Shown: in pieces, positions 24,389 through 35,629 of the stretch | How positions within the stretch are numbered: the stretch's first letter is position 1 | How the letters are laid out: each line of letters begins with the position of its first letter | Source of the DNA: Xestospongia bergquistia | Taxonomy: Eukaryota; Porifera; Demospongiae; Haplosclerida; Petrosiidae | Direction of reading: 5' to 3' | DNA length: 64,000 nucleotides | Assembly (NCBI GenBank): GCA_963965975.1 | Contig: OZ014422.1 | Span: forward strand, 4,115,155 to 4,179,154 | Program-made: the position numbers and the translations under genes | Notes under the pieces: model-generated | Told to the model about the DNA's origin: nothing | The model's database searches: none | The model's input: only the letters and a program-made list of their open reading frames with translations

Positions 24389-24795
24389 CACATTTAACAA
24401 TGATGATATGTTAGTCAAACAGAGGAGAACAAGAAGAGCTCACACTGGTGTTCAAGAAATCACTAAACCTGTGATGATAGAGGACTAAAATCAATACATG
24501 GGTGTGGCCGATCTAAGTGATCAAATGTTGCAGTCTTATGTCTATTCACATAGGTTAGCCAATTATGTAGCATTCACAGATTATTGTAGTACTGAAATAG
24601 GACAGTGAAATGGTGGAAGCGAGTGCTCGTTCTCCTAGTAGATCTCAGTCTAGTGAATGCATGGATACTACATAATATAGCTGCTGAGAAACCAATGACT
24701 CACTTAGACTTTCGGTTAGCTGTAACGAAAGAACTTCTTGAACAAAATTTAATTATGAAAAAAAAAGATCCTTCTGTCTCCTACTCTAATTAATG
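24389..24795 (+). pseudogene. piggyBac-type transposase fragment
   Basis: A frame reads KPVMIED, a stop, NQYMGVADLSDQMLQSY, and after a short interruption MKWWKRVLVLLVDLSLVNAW and ILHNIAAEKPMTHLDFRLAV. These match the C-terminal part of the piggyBac transposase (VDLSDQM, KWWK and NA.IL motifs, including the region of the last catalytic Asp). The N-terminal two-thirds are missing. What follows is the same spacer found after other CT tracts, so the scrap is part of the composite repeat. Confidence 0.85.
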
Positions 24796-25156
24796 CCCAT
24801 AGTCATGATGCATGATATAGTTTTTTTATATGACAAATTATATCATGTGATTATAATGATTGAACTAGTCTATTAGTGGTGTATTAGTAGTAGTTACCAT
24901 ACTGATTATCAATAAATCTACTAGTAAGAAGGCAACAAATGAACAACTTAAGAACTTGCAAATCAATCCATTCCTCTGTGTGATTTACTAAAACATATTC
25001 CAATATAATGTACCAGAGTCATTGGTGTGATATAACGTGTAATATGTTTTGATGTAGCATTTTTGGTTGACCTTTGACTTGATCTGTTAGTTTCACAGGT
25101 TACATTGTTTTTTGAATGAAATATTAAGGTTATTTTTTATGGACCTCAAACTACTT
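24796..25156 (+). repeat. Conserved spacer of the composite repeat, copy 3
   Basis: It shares AATGATTGAACTAGTCTATT and TAGTAGTAGTTA with copies 1, 2 and 4. At 25,140-25,180 it ends in a degraded TADELA-like segment that passes into CT repeats. Confidence 0.75.
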
Positions 25157-26091
25157 GGCTGATGAACTTGCTCTGAGAGACTGTATTCATCTCTCTCTCT
25201 GTCTCTATCTATATCTCTATCACTCTTTATCTTTTTTCACTCTCCCTCTCTTTATCTCAGAGTCATTCCCTCTCTTTTACCTCTGCGTCTCTCTTAGAGT
25301 GTTTTTGTTGTTGAGTTTTACTCAAGGGTCTCTCTCACACCAAGTCTCTCAGTCTCTCTTTCTGTCTTTATCTTTCTCTCTCACTCTCAGACTCTCTCTC
25401 TGTTTTTCTCACTCTCACAATCTCTCTCCTGATCACTCTCTATTTCTCTTTCTCCCTATCTCAAACACAGATTTTCTCAGAGTTTCTACTTGGCTATCTC
25501 TCTGTGCCTATGTCTCTCTTATTTTAGGAATCTCTCTCACAGTCTATCTCTTGGAGTGTCTCTCTTTTACATTCTCCCACTCACACAGTCTCTCTATTTC
25601 CCTACATGCATGTCGTCCTCTCACATACAAACACAAACATCCTCAGAGTTTCTCTATCTTTCTCTCTCAAAATCTCTTTCTCTCAGTCAAAGTATCTCTC
25701 ACTCCCTCCTTTCTCACACACACTTTCATAGTCTCTTAATATCTTTCTCAGAGAATCTCTGTTAGAGATTCTATCTCATAGTCTGTCACCCTCACAGTCT
25801 CTCTCTTTCTGAGCCCCTATCCCTCTCTCTTTATCTCATAGTCGATCACTCTCGGAGTCTCTTCTTTCTCTATTAAACACAGAGATACACTATCAAATTC
25901 TTTCACTTTTTCTCTCTCTCACTCTCTCACTTTAGAAGTCTCTCTCTCTCATACTCACAAACACAGATTATCTCAGTCTATCTGTCTCTCCTTTCCTTAC
26001 TTTAGAACTCTCTCTCTTAGAGTCTCACATTCCTTATCAATGTCTCTGTATGTCTCTCTTATTATACTCCATCCGTCTGTGTCTCTCTCCG

Positions 26092-26132
<41 letters not shown>

Positions 26133-27258
26133 CAGAGTCTCAACCTGTCTGTATGTGTTAGTATGTGTGTGTCTCTTTCTCATACGGTATCACACATAAA
26201 CGCTTTCTCTAGCACACTCATACTCACATTCTCTCACTCTTTCTCTCTCTCACTTTCACTTTCTCTGTCACAGATACAATCATAGAGTCTTTCTCTCTCT
26301 CTTTTTCTCTCTCTCTCTTTCTCTCTCTCTCTTTCTCTCTATCCTCCCTCACAACAGAAGTCCTCCCTCACTCTCCCACTATCTTTCAGAGTATCTCTCT
26401 TTCTTTCATAGTATTTTCTTGTCAGAGTCTCTCTCTCATTTACACACACACACTCTTAGATTCTGTCAGTCTTGCCCCTCGCAATAGGATTATCTCTCTA
26501 TATCACTCTTGGAGTCTCTATGTCTCTCATTCCCTCATTTTAAAAATGTCTCTCTCTTCTTATTATTTTGTATATCTCTTTCTCTTTTACCTTTTCCCTC
26601 TCTGTACTCTCTGTCCCTTTCTCTCACCCATCCACAGAGACTGTCAGAGTCTTTCCCTCTCTCTTTTTCTCTGTCTCTTTGCCTCTGTCTATATCTCTTT
26701 CTTTCTCTTACTCTCTCTCTCTCTCTCATAGTTTATCACTGTTAGAGTGCCTCTTACACACAAACACATACACGCACTCTCAGAGTCTGTCAGTCTCTCT
26801 CTATGTCTCCTCTCTCAGTCTATTCTCTCTCTCTTTCTTTCAGAGTCTCCCTCTCTCTTTATCAGTCTCTATTTCTCTTTCTTTCTCTCTTATTTTCTCT
26901 TTGTCTGTCTGTCCCTCTCTCTCTCTCTCTCACACACACACAAAGATTTAGAGTCTCTCCCTGTTTCTTTCTCTTTTCTCTCTCTCCATATCTCATAATG
27001 CATCACTGTCAGAGGCTACCTCTATCTTTTCCATTTTCTCACACATCCACACTCCTAATTCCTTTTCTCTCTCTCTTTTTCTCACTCACACACTCATGTC
27101 TCTCAGTCTTTCTTGCTCTCTGTCTCTTCTCCCTCACATTAGGAGTCTCTCTCTCACACTCGGTATCTCTCGATCTATTTCTTTTCAGAGTCTCTCGCTT
27201 CTCTTATTCTTGTAGTATCTTGACAGAACAAAATACTCTCTCATTCTTTTAACTTATT
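25157..27258 (+). repeat. Long CT-rich tract, left arm of large inverted duplication begins near 25,395
   Basis: About 2.1 kb of polypyrimidine DNA with a CA run at 26,093-26,129. From about 25,395 onward it is matched in reverse orientation by 35,830-37,720, block by block, including the CA/TG run. Ser/Leu-rich frames in all phases are compositional. Confidence 0.9.
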
Positions 27259-27259
27259 A

Positions 27260-27530
27260 TACACGAAATTATTAATTATACACAATATCATCCGTGATGG
27301 ATCATCTCAAACTAAGACAGCTAATGAGCTTGCAACTCTGAGGACTGAAGTGACCAGTAAGTAATACCAATTAATTGTACTTAATTATAGGGGTTGGTCT
27401 TCTCAATGGAGGATTTGGTAAACTAGGTCAAGAGATAGAAGATTCTTAAATGATAGTTTGTATGGCTACGTATACGTATGATGAGGGAGACCCTACTGAT
27501 AATCCTGCAAAATTTATGATTGGTTTAAAA
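27260..27530 (+). pseudogene. Captured flavodoxin-domain fragment, copy 2
   Basis: Same structure as copy 1: a DHLKLRQLM/QTETANEL-type segment, a 34-bp GT/AG intron-like stretch at about 27,358-27,391, then VCMATYTYDEGDPTDNPAKF. The Gly of GEGDP has become Asp. It leads into R1 copy C. Confidence 0.6.
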
Positions 27531-27596
27531 ACACAACCAATAATCTTGAAAAACTCTTACACTTTAAGTCAATGGTTAGAGCTTATTAATAATTAA

Positions 27597-27692
27597 TTAG
27601 TTGCTAGTTATGCCTCTGCAACCTCTATGTTGTGAGACCACACCCTTTTACTAATTACATCATATCTTATAGTATTGAGGAAGGCTGTGTAA
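27597..27692 (+). repeat. R1 dispersed repeat, copy C, left part
   Basis: Left part of an R1 copy, broken at 27,692 by a hAT element. It continues at 30,750-30,835. TGTAA at the break is duplicated. Confidence 0.9.
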
Positions 27693-27870
27693 CAGGGGCG
27701 TAGCTAGAAATTTGGCTAGGGGGTGCTCACATGTAGCAGAGGAATAAAAATTCCCATACAAACAGGGGATTATAGGGCATTTCAGCAATGGTAACATTGT
27801 GTTGCTGCATATTACCAATTTATATTAATTTTGTTCAAAATCCGTAAATATAAACACAAAGTTTTATTGA

Positions 27871-30337
27871 TTAAAATGTAAATATGTTTGAAAACTCATC
27901 GACTATGTAAGAGACATTTATGTCAATATCTCGATGTAAATGAAGCAAAGACAAGGAAGAGAGTCTGTCATTAGACATTGTAGACCTTAAGATTGTCTTT
28001 ATTCTTTTAAGTCCACTAAATGATCTTTCTGAAGAGCAAGAAGTGACATGTAGTGTACATAAAATAAGGAGAAGGATGCGGATATAAAAACAGGGAAGAA
28101 GCATGAGGCACAGTGTGTGATAGCATTGCAGGGAGGGAAGAGGGTCCATGACTTTTTTCGTACTCTTTCTATTTTATGTACCAACAGTGAAATTCACTCT
28201 CAAGACTTGATGGATAAGGAAGATCAGTCTGATATATATCTCCAAACTCACATATCATAGGAGAAATCTCTTACATGGTCTTAATCTTCAATACTGCGGG
28301 AATCAAGTAATGTTGTTTACTGAAACGATTCTCAATCTCTGAAATTAGATGATCCAGTAGTGGTATTGTGATCGTGCAACAATAGTAATCAGATGGGCTC
28401 TGGGCAGGAATGTTGGGTCTCTGGCACTGGCGTCCACATAGTCTGGGTAATGATGGCACAGTACCAACTTTCTTGCACATAAGCTTTACTTCAGAAAACC
28501 ACTTACTATGATTGACATCAACATTTGCCCTTAAATCTTTCAATGTATCTTTCAGAGTATTTACTTCACACAAGGCCTGAACAATATCTTTAGATTCAGC
28601 CTGGAGACTCTGTGTTAATCCGAGCAGGTACCTCAAGCTTTCTGTTACAATAACTAGAGCACTAAACAAATTCAGTTGTGGTAATAGCCAATAGTAGTGT
28701 TCTTGCATCAGTAAGAGAATCTGCAGACCATTTACTAGCTCCTTCAAAAGCAATACTTTCCATACATGCTACTAGTGAAGAATGCAACACACAAAAGTGA
28801 TCAAAACCATCAATTCGTTCAATCCAATGGGTTCGACACAGATCCTTAAGCTTGTGTATTGATGAGTCAGGCTGATATTTAGCAATGGTCTCCTCAAGTT
28901 TTTTCTGGCATTTGGGATGAGCAGAAAAGAAAAGGTATACCCTGTTTACTACCCCAATCATGTTCCTTATGTAAACTTCCTCCAGTGACTTTACAACAGC
29001 AAGGTTAAGGCGATGTGAGGCACAACGAACGAAAAGAGCTAGTGGATATTGAGAGATAATAAGGGCTACAGCACCATTAGTTTTCCCTGACATAATACCT
29101 GCCCCATCATAAGCTTGACCACATAGGTTTGCAGGATTTAACCCATGTGCTTTTAGAAAGCTGACCATCATGTCTGCAATAGCTTGTCCTGAAACTCCAC
29201 TCTCACATTCCAGGAAAGTTATAAAGTCCTCACAAATCTGAGAATCATCTTCATTTACATACCTCACTACAACACTAAGTTGCTCTCTATTTCAGATGTC
29301 CGTAACTTCATCAGCAACTAAAGTAAAAAATTTTGCTTTATTTACTCTTAGAATAATTTGTTTTCTTACCGTAAGGGTATAAATTTTCGTGGGGGATTTA
29401 ATTTCGCTATATTCGTGGGTTGTTGTTTTAACACGAAATTTAACTTTTATTCCACCCACGCACAATCACGTGAACTCAATAAAGCGTGTAAATAACGTCT
29501 ACTGTAAAGGGTTACTTCTTTCTATTTTACACTGAAGTACTTCTCCGTCAACTGCCTCCCAGATTTTCTTGTATACACGGTACCCTCTCACCGTGGATTC
29601 AATGGAATACGTAGCCATACTTCGGGAAAATCACGCTTGTGTTCACAACACGTGTCTGACACCACACCCATTAATTAATACTTCACACCCACTAAACACG
29701 AAAATTAATACCCACGAAACTTAAATAATAAAGCAAAATTTAAAAAACACGAAAATTTAAACCCTCGAAAATTTATACCCTTACGGTACATAATCTCCTA
29801 GAATATCAATCACCTCATTTTGAATTTGTGGAGAGGTGTAAGTAGCATTTCTAGGTGAACTAGCAAGATGCTCACTTAGCGCTGTGTCACCAGCTGATAT
29901 ACAAAATTGTAGCAGAGAACAAAAGTTCCCGTGCCCTTCACTAGGGTGCTGCTCCACATCACACCCACTATCATGTTGACCAGAAAGTGGAATATTCTGT
30001 TTTGCACAAAGAATTATGGTTTCAATAATAGATTTAAGTTTCATTCATTAATTGCTATTGTTTTTGCAGCACATTCATTTAGCTGGGCACAAATACTTGA
30101 CTGTTTCCCAGTCATAACACTAACAAAACCATCCATTTTTACAAGAGCATCTTTGTGGTACAATTTTGTACAGTGCCTTTCCAATATCTCAAGTGCCTTC
30201 TTAAAATTGGTCAGTGGATTGCTCACTAGTATGCCAGGATCAGCATTACGACCAATGCCTTTAGCAAATATTACACAAGGTAGGCAGTAACCTCCATTTT
30301 TTTGTTGACTGTACTTGAGCCATGGATACTTAGACAA
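27871..30337 (-). pseudogene. hAT transposase (TTF zinc finger, DUF4371, C-terminal dimerisation), disrupted
   Basis: Minus-strand order: 30,041-30,337 encodes YPWLKYSQQKNGGYCLPCVI, a TTF-type zinc finger. 29,781-30,044 continues into the DUF4371 region and is cut at GDYV by a MITE. Beyond the MITE, FFTLVADEVTDI, a stop and NREQLS resume the RNase H fold. 28,662-29,267 has NPANLCGQAYDGAGIMSGK and FVRCASHRLNLAVV. 28,271-28,753 is the helical insertion. 27,871-28,149 ends with LHVTSCSSERSFSGLKRIKT and STMSNDRLSSLSLLHLH, a textbook hAT C-terminal dimerisation domain. Frames are mostly long, so this copy is younger than those at 12 and 15 kb. Confidence 0.9.
29369..29786. mobile_element. MITE, 418 bp, with about 21-bp perfect terminal inverted repeats and TA target duplication
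   Basis: Left end CCGTAAGGGTATAAATTTTC plus G; the right end is its exact reverse complement. TA flanks both sides (29,367-29,368 and 29,787-29,788). Internal sequence has repeated CACGAAA-type motifs and no coding frame. It splits the DUF4371 domain of the surrounding hAT transposase. A TA target suits Tc1/mariner-like or other TA-targeting families; the parent is unknown. Confidence 0.92.
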
Positions 30338-30749
30338 CCATTAAAATTGAAAGCTTCGACCATCATTGTTCCTAGGAAACTTGTATTGTGAATCCGGTGT
30401 AAAGATGTGTGTTATAAAATGATATTTCACCTCATCTGTAGCATTACAGGAAGAAAACTCGGTGATATCATCTTAATATCCAGCAAACACTCTTGCTAGT
30501 TTAGAGGGAGGTCCATTTTTTAATGTTTCTTCACTCCTGGTGTGAAACTGCCTTATTTTACTATTGGCTGTCTTAGGTATACTTCAGCAGAGACATCTTG
30601 TATGTACGTCATGCAGCTGTCATCACATGCATGCTCACTCCTACGAACATCTCACCTGCTTTTTGCGTATAATTAGATTATGTGCGCGAGCATAATAGCG
30701 TAAAGGGGGGTGCTTAAGCCCCCTCAGCCCCCCTCTGGCTACGCCCCTG

Positions 30750-30835
30750 TGTAATACAGGAGGCACATTGATCAGCTGTATATATCACATTATTTTAATA
30801 TTGACAATAGTTAGACTACTCAAGTATATTGGTTT
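30750..30835 (+). repeat. R1 dispersed repeat, copy C, right part
   Basis: Right part of the R1 copy split by the hAT, with GAGGCACATTGATCAGCTGT and the AATATTGACAATAG motif, followed by a CT tract. Confidence 0.9.
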
Positions 30836-31240
30836 TTCTCTCTCTCTCTACCTATTGCTCTTTTTTTATCTTTCTCTATCCCTCTCTGTCTCACACTCAT
30901 TTAGAGTCTTTTCTCTCTCTCTCATTGTGTTTCACTCACAGAGTCTGTCTTTCTCTCTCTCTCTCACACACACTCTCTTAGAGTCTGTCAGTCTCTGTCT
31001 CTCTCTTTCTCTCCTTCTCTATCATAGTTTCTCACTCTAAATCTGTGCCTCTCTCTCTAACACCCACCCACACATTTATGCTCTCTAGAGTCTCTCTCTC
31101 TCGTTTTCTTTCTCTGTCACTATATCTCTCTATAAGAGTGTGTCTGTCTCTTTGTCTCTCTTTCCCACTCTCTCTCTCGGTCCTTCTCTCACTTTTGGTC
31201 TGTTTCTCACTCCTTTTCTCTGTATCTCTTCTTTTAAACG
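30836..31240 (+). repeat. CT-rich low-complexity tract
   Basis: CT blocks with the family spacers; matched in reverse by 34,600-35,350. Confidence 0.9.
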
Positions 31241-31500
31241 ATTATCTGCAAACTCTATTATCTTTTCCACCTCTTATTCTAATTAATGCCCACATTTATG
31301 GCATATAACAATGTATTATTAATTTATGTAATAAATTACATCATATGATAATAATGATTGAGCTAGTCTATTATTAGTGTATTAGTAGTTATTATTGTAG
31401 TTATTATCAAGAAAGAAAACAACACAAGAACTTGCAAAACAATCCAGTGTAAGAGACTGAAACTGAACAGCTGATTAAATCACACTCCGAGATTATATCC
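31240..31500 (+). repeat. Conserved spacer of the composite repeat, copy 4
   Basis: Contains TTCCACCTCTTATTCTAATT and the GATTGAGCTAGTCTATTA landmark. The inverted duplication's left arm ends inside it, near 31,297. Its last part encodes ETETEQLIK, a degraded flavodoxin-loop segment. Confidence 0.75.
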
Positions 31501-31800
31501 CTTTCTTTCTCTCTCTTCTGCCTCCCTACAAACCTCTCTCTCTCTCATAGTTTCTCACTATTGTTCTCTCTCTCTCTCATTATTTAGAGTCTCTCTCTCT
31601 CTCAGAGTTTCTCTGTCTCAAAGTCTCTCCTTTTCACAGTCTCTCTCTCTCTTACTCATGGAGTTTTTTTTGTCTGTAGTCACTTTCTCTCTTAACGTTT
31701 CCTCTCTCGCAGTCTCTCTATTTGACCCACACAGTCTTTATTCTCTTAGATTCCATCTGATATCTTGGAGTCTCTATCTCAAGAATAGTTCAGAGAACAT
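31500..31800 (+). repeat. CT-rich low-complexity tract
   Basis: Short CT tract of the same family, ending near 31,780 in unique AT-rich DNA. Confidence 0.85.
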
Positions 31801-31949
31801 AATATATGCCTTTTTATAAGATATATGGTTGTTCTAAATTAATCAAAGATGATGACAAATACAATGCACCACATTTAGTACACTCATGTAAGGTTATGAT
31901 TGTCTCATTTCAATTTGGCTATTAATAGATATATATAATATATATATGT

Positions 31950-32075
31950 TGGAGAAGAGTGCACAAAAATATTATTAATTTTAGTAGCAGGACACAAAGA
32001 AGACTGCATATAAGAATTGGTGGAATAAAATACTCTGCTACTCAGATGAAACATCCCATTATTTGCATGCTACAT
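31950..32075 (+). pseudogene. Isolated copy of a USP-like exon from the 38-48 kb element
   Basis: About 125 bp closely match 43,831-43,957. Both encode TKVLLISVVGHKEDCI-type residues (here CTKILLILVAGHKEDCI) followed by a YSDE segment. This copy has an in-frame TAA and a 2-base deletion. The similarity starts at the exon border and stops within the exon, so a second copy of the element or a fragment of it was once here. Confidence 0.75.
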
Positions 32076-32394
32076 ATTCCCTCTTATTACAACAGATCCA
32101 CAATTCAGATAATCCACCTTATCTTCACTCCTTGATTCTCCACTTTCATCTTTCTTCTTGCTTTTATCAGCTAGCATTATATCCTTAATAAGTCCTTTTA
32201 TTTTTAAAATTTTAGTTGCTCACCAGATGATATTAGTGTACAAAGTATTTCAAGTCCTACATGAGGAAGGTCGTATGACAACCTTTTACTGCATTCTGAC
32301 TTTACACGCTACAGAACCTCTTGCTCTCAAGAATAGAGAGCATATAGCAGACAGTTTTCTACACACATGTCCAACTATCTCATAATCTTTAACT

Positions 32395-32528
32395 CTCACA
32401 GTCTCTCTCACATGAACACACTCTCAGAGTCTCTCAGTCTTTTTCTTTGTCTCTCTCTCCTGCCACATTATAGGAGTCTAACTCCCTATGTTTGTCTCTC
32501 TATCTCTCTCACTCTCTCTCCTTTCTCC

Positions 32529-32560
<32 letters not shown>

Positions 32561-33010
32561 GCTCTCACAATCTTATAGTTCCTCCTTCTCTCAGAGTCTC
32601 TCTCTTATCCTCTCTCTTATAGTCTCTCTTTTTCTCCTTCATACACACAAGCTCTCAGTCTCTCACTCTTTTTGTTTTTCTCACTCTCCCCATCTCTCTT
32701 CTGATTAGTCTCTATTTCTCTTTCTCTCTCATTTATTTTATCTCTGTGTGTCATTCCCTATCTCACACAGAGATTTTCTGCTTATCTCTCTGTCTCTGCC
32801 TCTCTCTCCCTTACTTTAGGAGTCTCTCTCTCTGAGTCTATCTCTTGGAGTGTCTTTTACATTCTCCCACTCACACAGTCTCTCTATTTGCCTATATGCA
32901 TGTCATCCTCTCACATACAAGCACACACACCCTCAGAGTTTCTCTATCTCTCTCTCTCTAAATCTCTTTCTCTCTGTCAGAGTGTCTGTCACACTGACAT
33001 TGATAGTCCC
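32395..33010 (+). repeat. CT-rich tract, third copy of the 25.4-25.7 kb segment
   Basis: Block order matches 25,430-25,710, including the interruption containing TGCATGTCATCCTCTCACAT. It continues as 33,716-34,020 after an inserted element. Confidence 0.85.
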
Positions 33011-33014
33011 TTAA

Positions 33015-33715
33015 TGTCGGTGTCATGCCATTTCATTTAATCCCATTTTGTTTAACAAAATGGACTTTTGTCCATCTTGTCTAATAGTGTAAAAGGTTTA
33101 TGATAATTGGATTAAGGGCAGTAAAGGTGATGGAATTCTAATTCAAAAGAACTAATAATGTAAAAGCTTTGATGTCTTGAAAGGTAGAGTACTTAAGAGG
33201 AGCAGTTTCATACATACAATATATTGAATCAATGGAGTTTGTTACAACAGCAAGAGGAGCTAAGTCACTTATACTCCAGGTTATAGGTACACACTCAATC
33301 GAAAAACAGCAGATGGATAGATATGTTGGAGATGTCCAGACATAAGTTGTCCTGGAAGAGCAGTCACTGACATTCATGATCAGCTAGTCTCTTGCAATGA
33401 GAATCACTCCCACCTCCAAAATGTAACAGAGACAGTAGTGGATTTGATCAGGGAAGATGCTGACTTCAAGTTGTACATCCATCAAGTGATATCAGGCTGC
33501 AGGAGGGCTTCCAAGAAGAAGAAGAAGGTACAGAAACCACGAGAACAGACTGAAAAGTATTAAGGAAAAGCGTGAAGTAGGACACTATGTGTTACAATAA
33601 CTTAAGGCATATACCCATTGGGTATCTTTGTAATTACTGTTATATAAATCAATTTATTTTTTAGACAATATGGGACAATTTTACATTTTGTTAGACCAAA
33701 TAGGATTACACTCTC
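33015..33715 (+). mobile_element. Non-autonomous DNA element with imperfect inverted ends, inserted in a CT tract
   Basis: About 700 bp of non-CT sequence interrupt an otherwise continuous CT-tract copy. The left end region (CATTTTGTTTAACAAAATGG, then TTGTCC and CTTGTCTAATA) aligns in reverse complement with the right end (TTTGGTCTAACAAAATG, then TTGTCCC and ATTGTCTAAAA), giving imperfect inverted repeats of about 45-50 bp. A FLYWCH-like zinc finger remnant inside suggests a Mutator-like (MULE) origin. Exact ends and target duplication were not resolved. Confidence 0.6.
33235..33560 (+). pseudogene. FLYWCH-type zinc finger remnant with basic tail
   Basis: The frame contains GYRYTLNRKTADG, a stop, WRCPDISCPGRAVT and NENHSH. 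This is the pattern of FLYWCH/WRKY-GCM zinc fingers (Cys-Cys followed by a spaced His-x-His) used by many Mutator-like transposases. It continues into VVDLIREDADFKLYIHQVIS and a Lys/Arg-rich end, then a stop at about 33,560. A single in-frame TAG and one small frame change upstream show decay. It could instead be the N-terminal part of a domesticated FLYWCH protein. Confidence 0.55.
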
Positions 33716-34346
33716 TCTCTGTCACTCTCTGAGTCCCTATCCCTCTCGCTCTATGTCATAGTCCATCACTCTCGGAGTCCCTTTCTTTCTCTATTAAACA
33801 GAGACATACACTATCAAATTCTTTCACTTTTTCTCTCTCACTCTCTAAATTTAAAAGTCTTTCTCATAGAAACAAACACAGGTTCTCTCAGTCTATCTGT
33901 CTCTCCTTCCCTCACTTTAGAACTCTCTCTTTTAGAGTCTCACATTCCTTATCAAATTCTCTATATCTCTCTCTCACACACACATACACTCACAACACAC
34001 ACACTCTTAGAGTCTCACTTTGTCCTTTTTGTGTTAGTGTGTGTGTGTGAGTGTATGTGTGTGTGAGAGAGAGATATAGAGAATTTGATAAGGAATGTGA
34101 GACTCTAAAAGAGAGAGTTCTAAAGTGAGGGAAGGAGAGACAGATAGACTGAGAGAACCTGTGTTTGTTTCTATGAGAAAGACTTTTAAATTTAGAGAGT
34201 GAGAGAGAAAAAGTGAAAGAATTTGATAGTGTATGTCTCTGTTTAATAGAGAAAGAAAGGGACTCCGAGAGTGATGGACTATGACATAGAGCGAGAGGGA
34301 TAGGGACTCAGAGAGTGACAGAGAGAGAGTGTAATCCTATTTGGTC
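33704..34346. repeat. Perfect 643-bp fold-back (about 295-bp arms) abutting the assembly gap
   Basis: By eye, 33,704-33,998 and the reverse complement of 34,050-34,346 agree base for base. A CA/TG-rich loop lies at the centre near 34,025, and the right arm ends exactly at the Ns. Neighbouring repeat copies differ from each other visibly, so this exact identity is out of character. Confidence 0.9.
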
Positions 34347-34546
34347 NNNNNNNNNNNNNNNNNNNNNNNNNNNNNNNNNNNNNNNNNNNNNNNNNNNNNN
34401 NNNNNNNNNNNNNNNNNNNNNNNNNNNNNNNNNNNNNNNNNNNNNNNNNNNNNNNNNNNNNNNNNNNNNNNNNNNNNNNNNNNNNNNNNNNNNNNNNNNN
34501 NNNNNNNNNNNNNNNNNNNNNNNNNNNNNNNNNNNNNNNNNNNNNN
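34347..34546. other. Assembly gap, 200 N
   Basis: A run of exactly 200 Ns. Frames reported across it have no meaning. Confidence 1.
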
Positions 34547-35366
34547 TGCCATAAACGTGAGCATTAATTAGAATAAGAGGTGGAAAAGATAATAGAGTTT
34601 GTGCATAATCGTTTTAAAAAAAGAGATAGAGAGAAAATGAGTGAGAAACACACCAAAAGTGAGAGAAGGACCGAGAGAGAGAGACAATGGAAAGAGAGAC
34701 TGTTTGAAAGAGAGAAAGAGACAGACACACTCTTATAGAGAGATATAGTGACAGAGAAAGGAAAAAAGAAAGAGAGACTCTGAGGATGAGAGAAAGAGAA
34801 AGAGGTACTGCTTGAGAGAGAGAGACAGAGACTCTGAGTGCATGTTAGTGAGAGAGTGGGTCTGACTGAGAGAAAAGATTCTGAGAGAAAGAGACTTTGA
34901 GAGAGAGAAAGAGAAAGAGAGACTGCTAGAGAGAGTGACTGTAAGGGAGATACTCCGAGAGAGACTCCTAAAGTAAGAAAGAGAGTGAAAGAGAAAACAT
35001 TTAAGAGACTTTAAGAAGGTGTGTATGTGTGAGAAAGACTCTGAGAGTGAAACACTATAAAAGAGTGAAAGATATATATATATAAAGAGAGACTGAAAGA
35101 CACCAAGAGAGCATAAATATGTGGGTGGGTGTTAGAGAGAGAGACACAGACTTAGAGTGAGAAACTATGATAGAGAAGGAGAGAAAGAGAGAGACAGAGA
35201 CTGACAGACTATAAGAGAGTGTGCGAGAGAGAGAGAGAGAAAGACAGACTCTGTGAGTGAAACACAATGAGAAAGAGAGAAAAGACTCTAAAAGTGTGTG
35301 AGACAGAGAGAGATAGAGAAAGATAAATAAAAGAGCAATATGTATATATATATAGAGAGAAACCAA

Positions 35367-35530
35367 TATACTTGAGTAGTCTAACCATTGTCAATATTAA
35401 AATAACGTGATATATACAGCTGATCAATGTGTCTCCTGTCTTACACAGTCTTCCTCAATACTATAAGATATGATGTAATTAGTAAAGGGTGTGGTCTCAC
35501 AACATAGAGGTTGCAGAGGCATAACTAGAA
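35367..35530 (-). repeat. R1 dispersed repeat, copy D (uninterrupted)
   Basis: Minus-strand copy without the hAT insertion, with CTGTGTAAGACAGGAG across the site. It shows the hAT entered the left arm after, or independently of, the duplication. Confidence 0.9.
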
Positions 35531-35629
35531 ACTAATTAATTATTAATAAGCTCCAACCATTGACATAAAGCGCAAGAGTTCTTCAAGATTATTGGTTGTT
35601 TTTTTAAAAAATCATAAATTTTGCAGGAT

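Larger units (their letters stand above)
27693..30749 (-). mobile_element. hAT DNA transposon, 3,057 bp, with CAGGGGCGTAGC termini and 5-bp target duplication
   Basis: The termini are CAGGGGCGTAGCTAG on the left and GGCTACGCCCCTG on the right. The flanks TGTAA (27,688-27,692) and TGTAA (30,750-30,754) form a 5-bp duplication, and the empty site is visible in R1 copy B. The CAGGG start and the hAT transposase inside identify the superfamily. A 5-bp duplication is not the usual 8 bp, but I recall a hAT5 group that makes 5-bp duplications. The transposase is on the minus strand and is disrupted by a MITE. Confidence 0.92.

Noticed and set aside
34315-34571. Open frames of unknown residues
   Set aside because: They span the 200-N gap.
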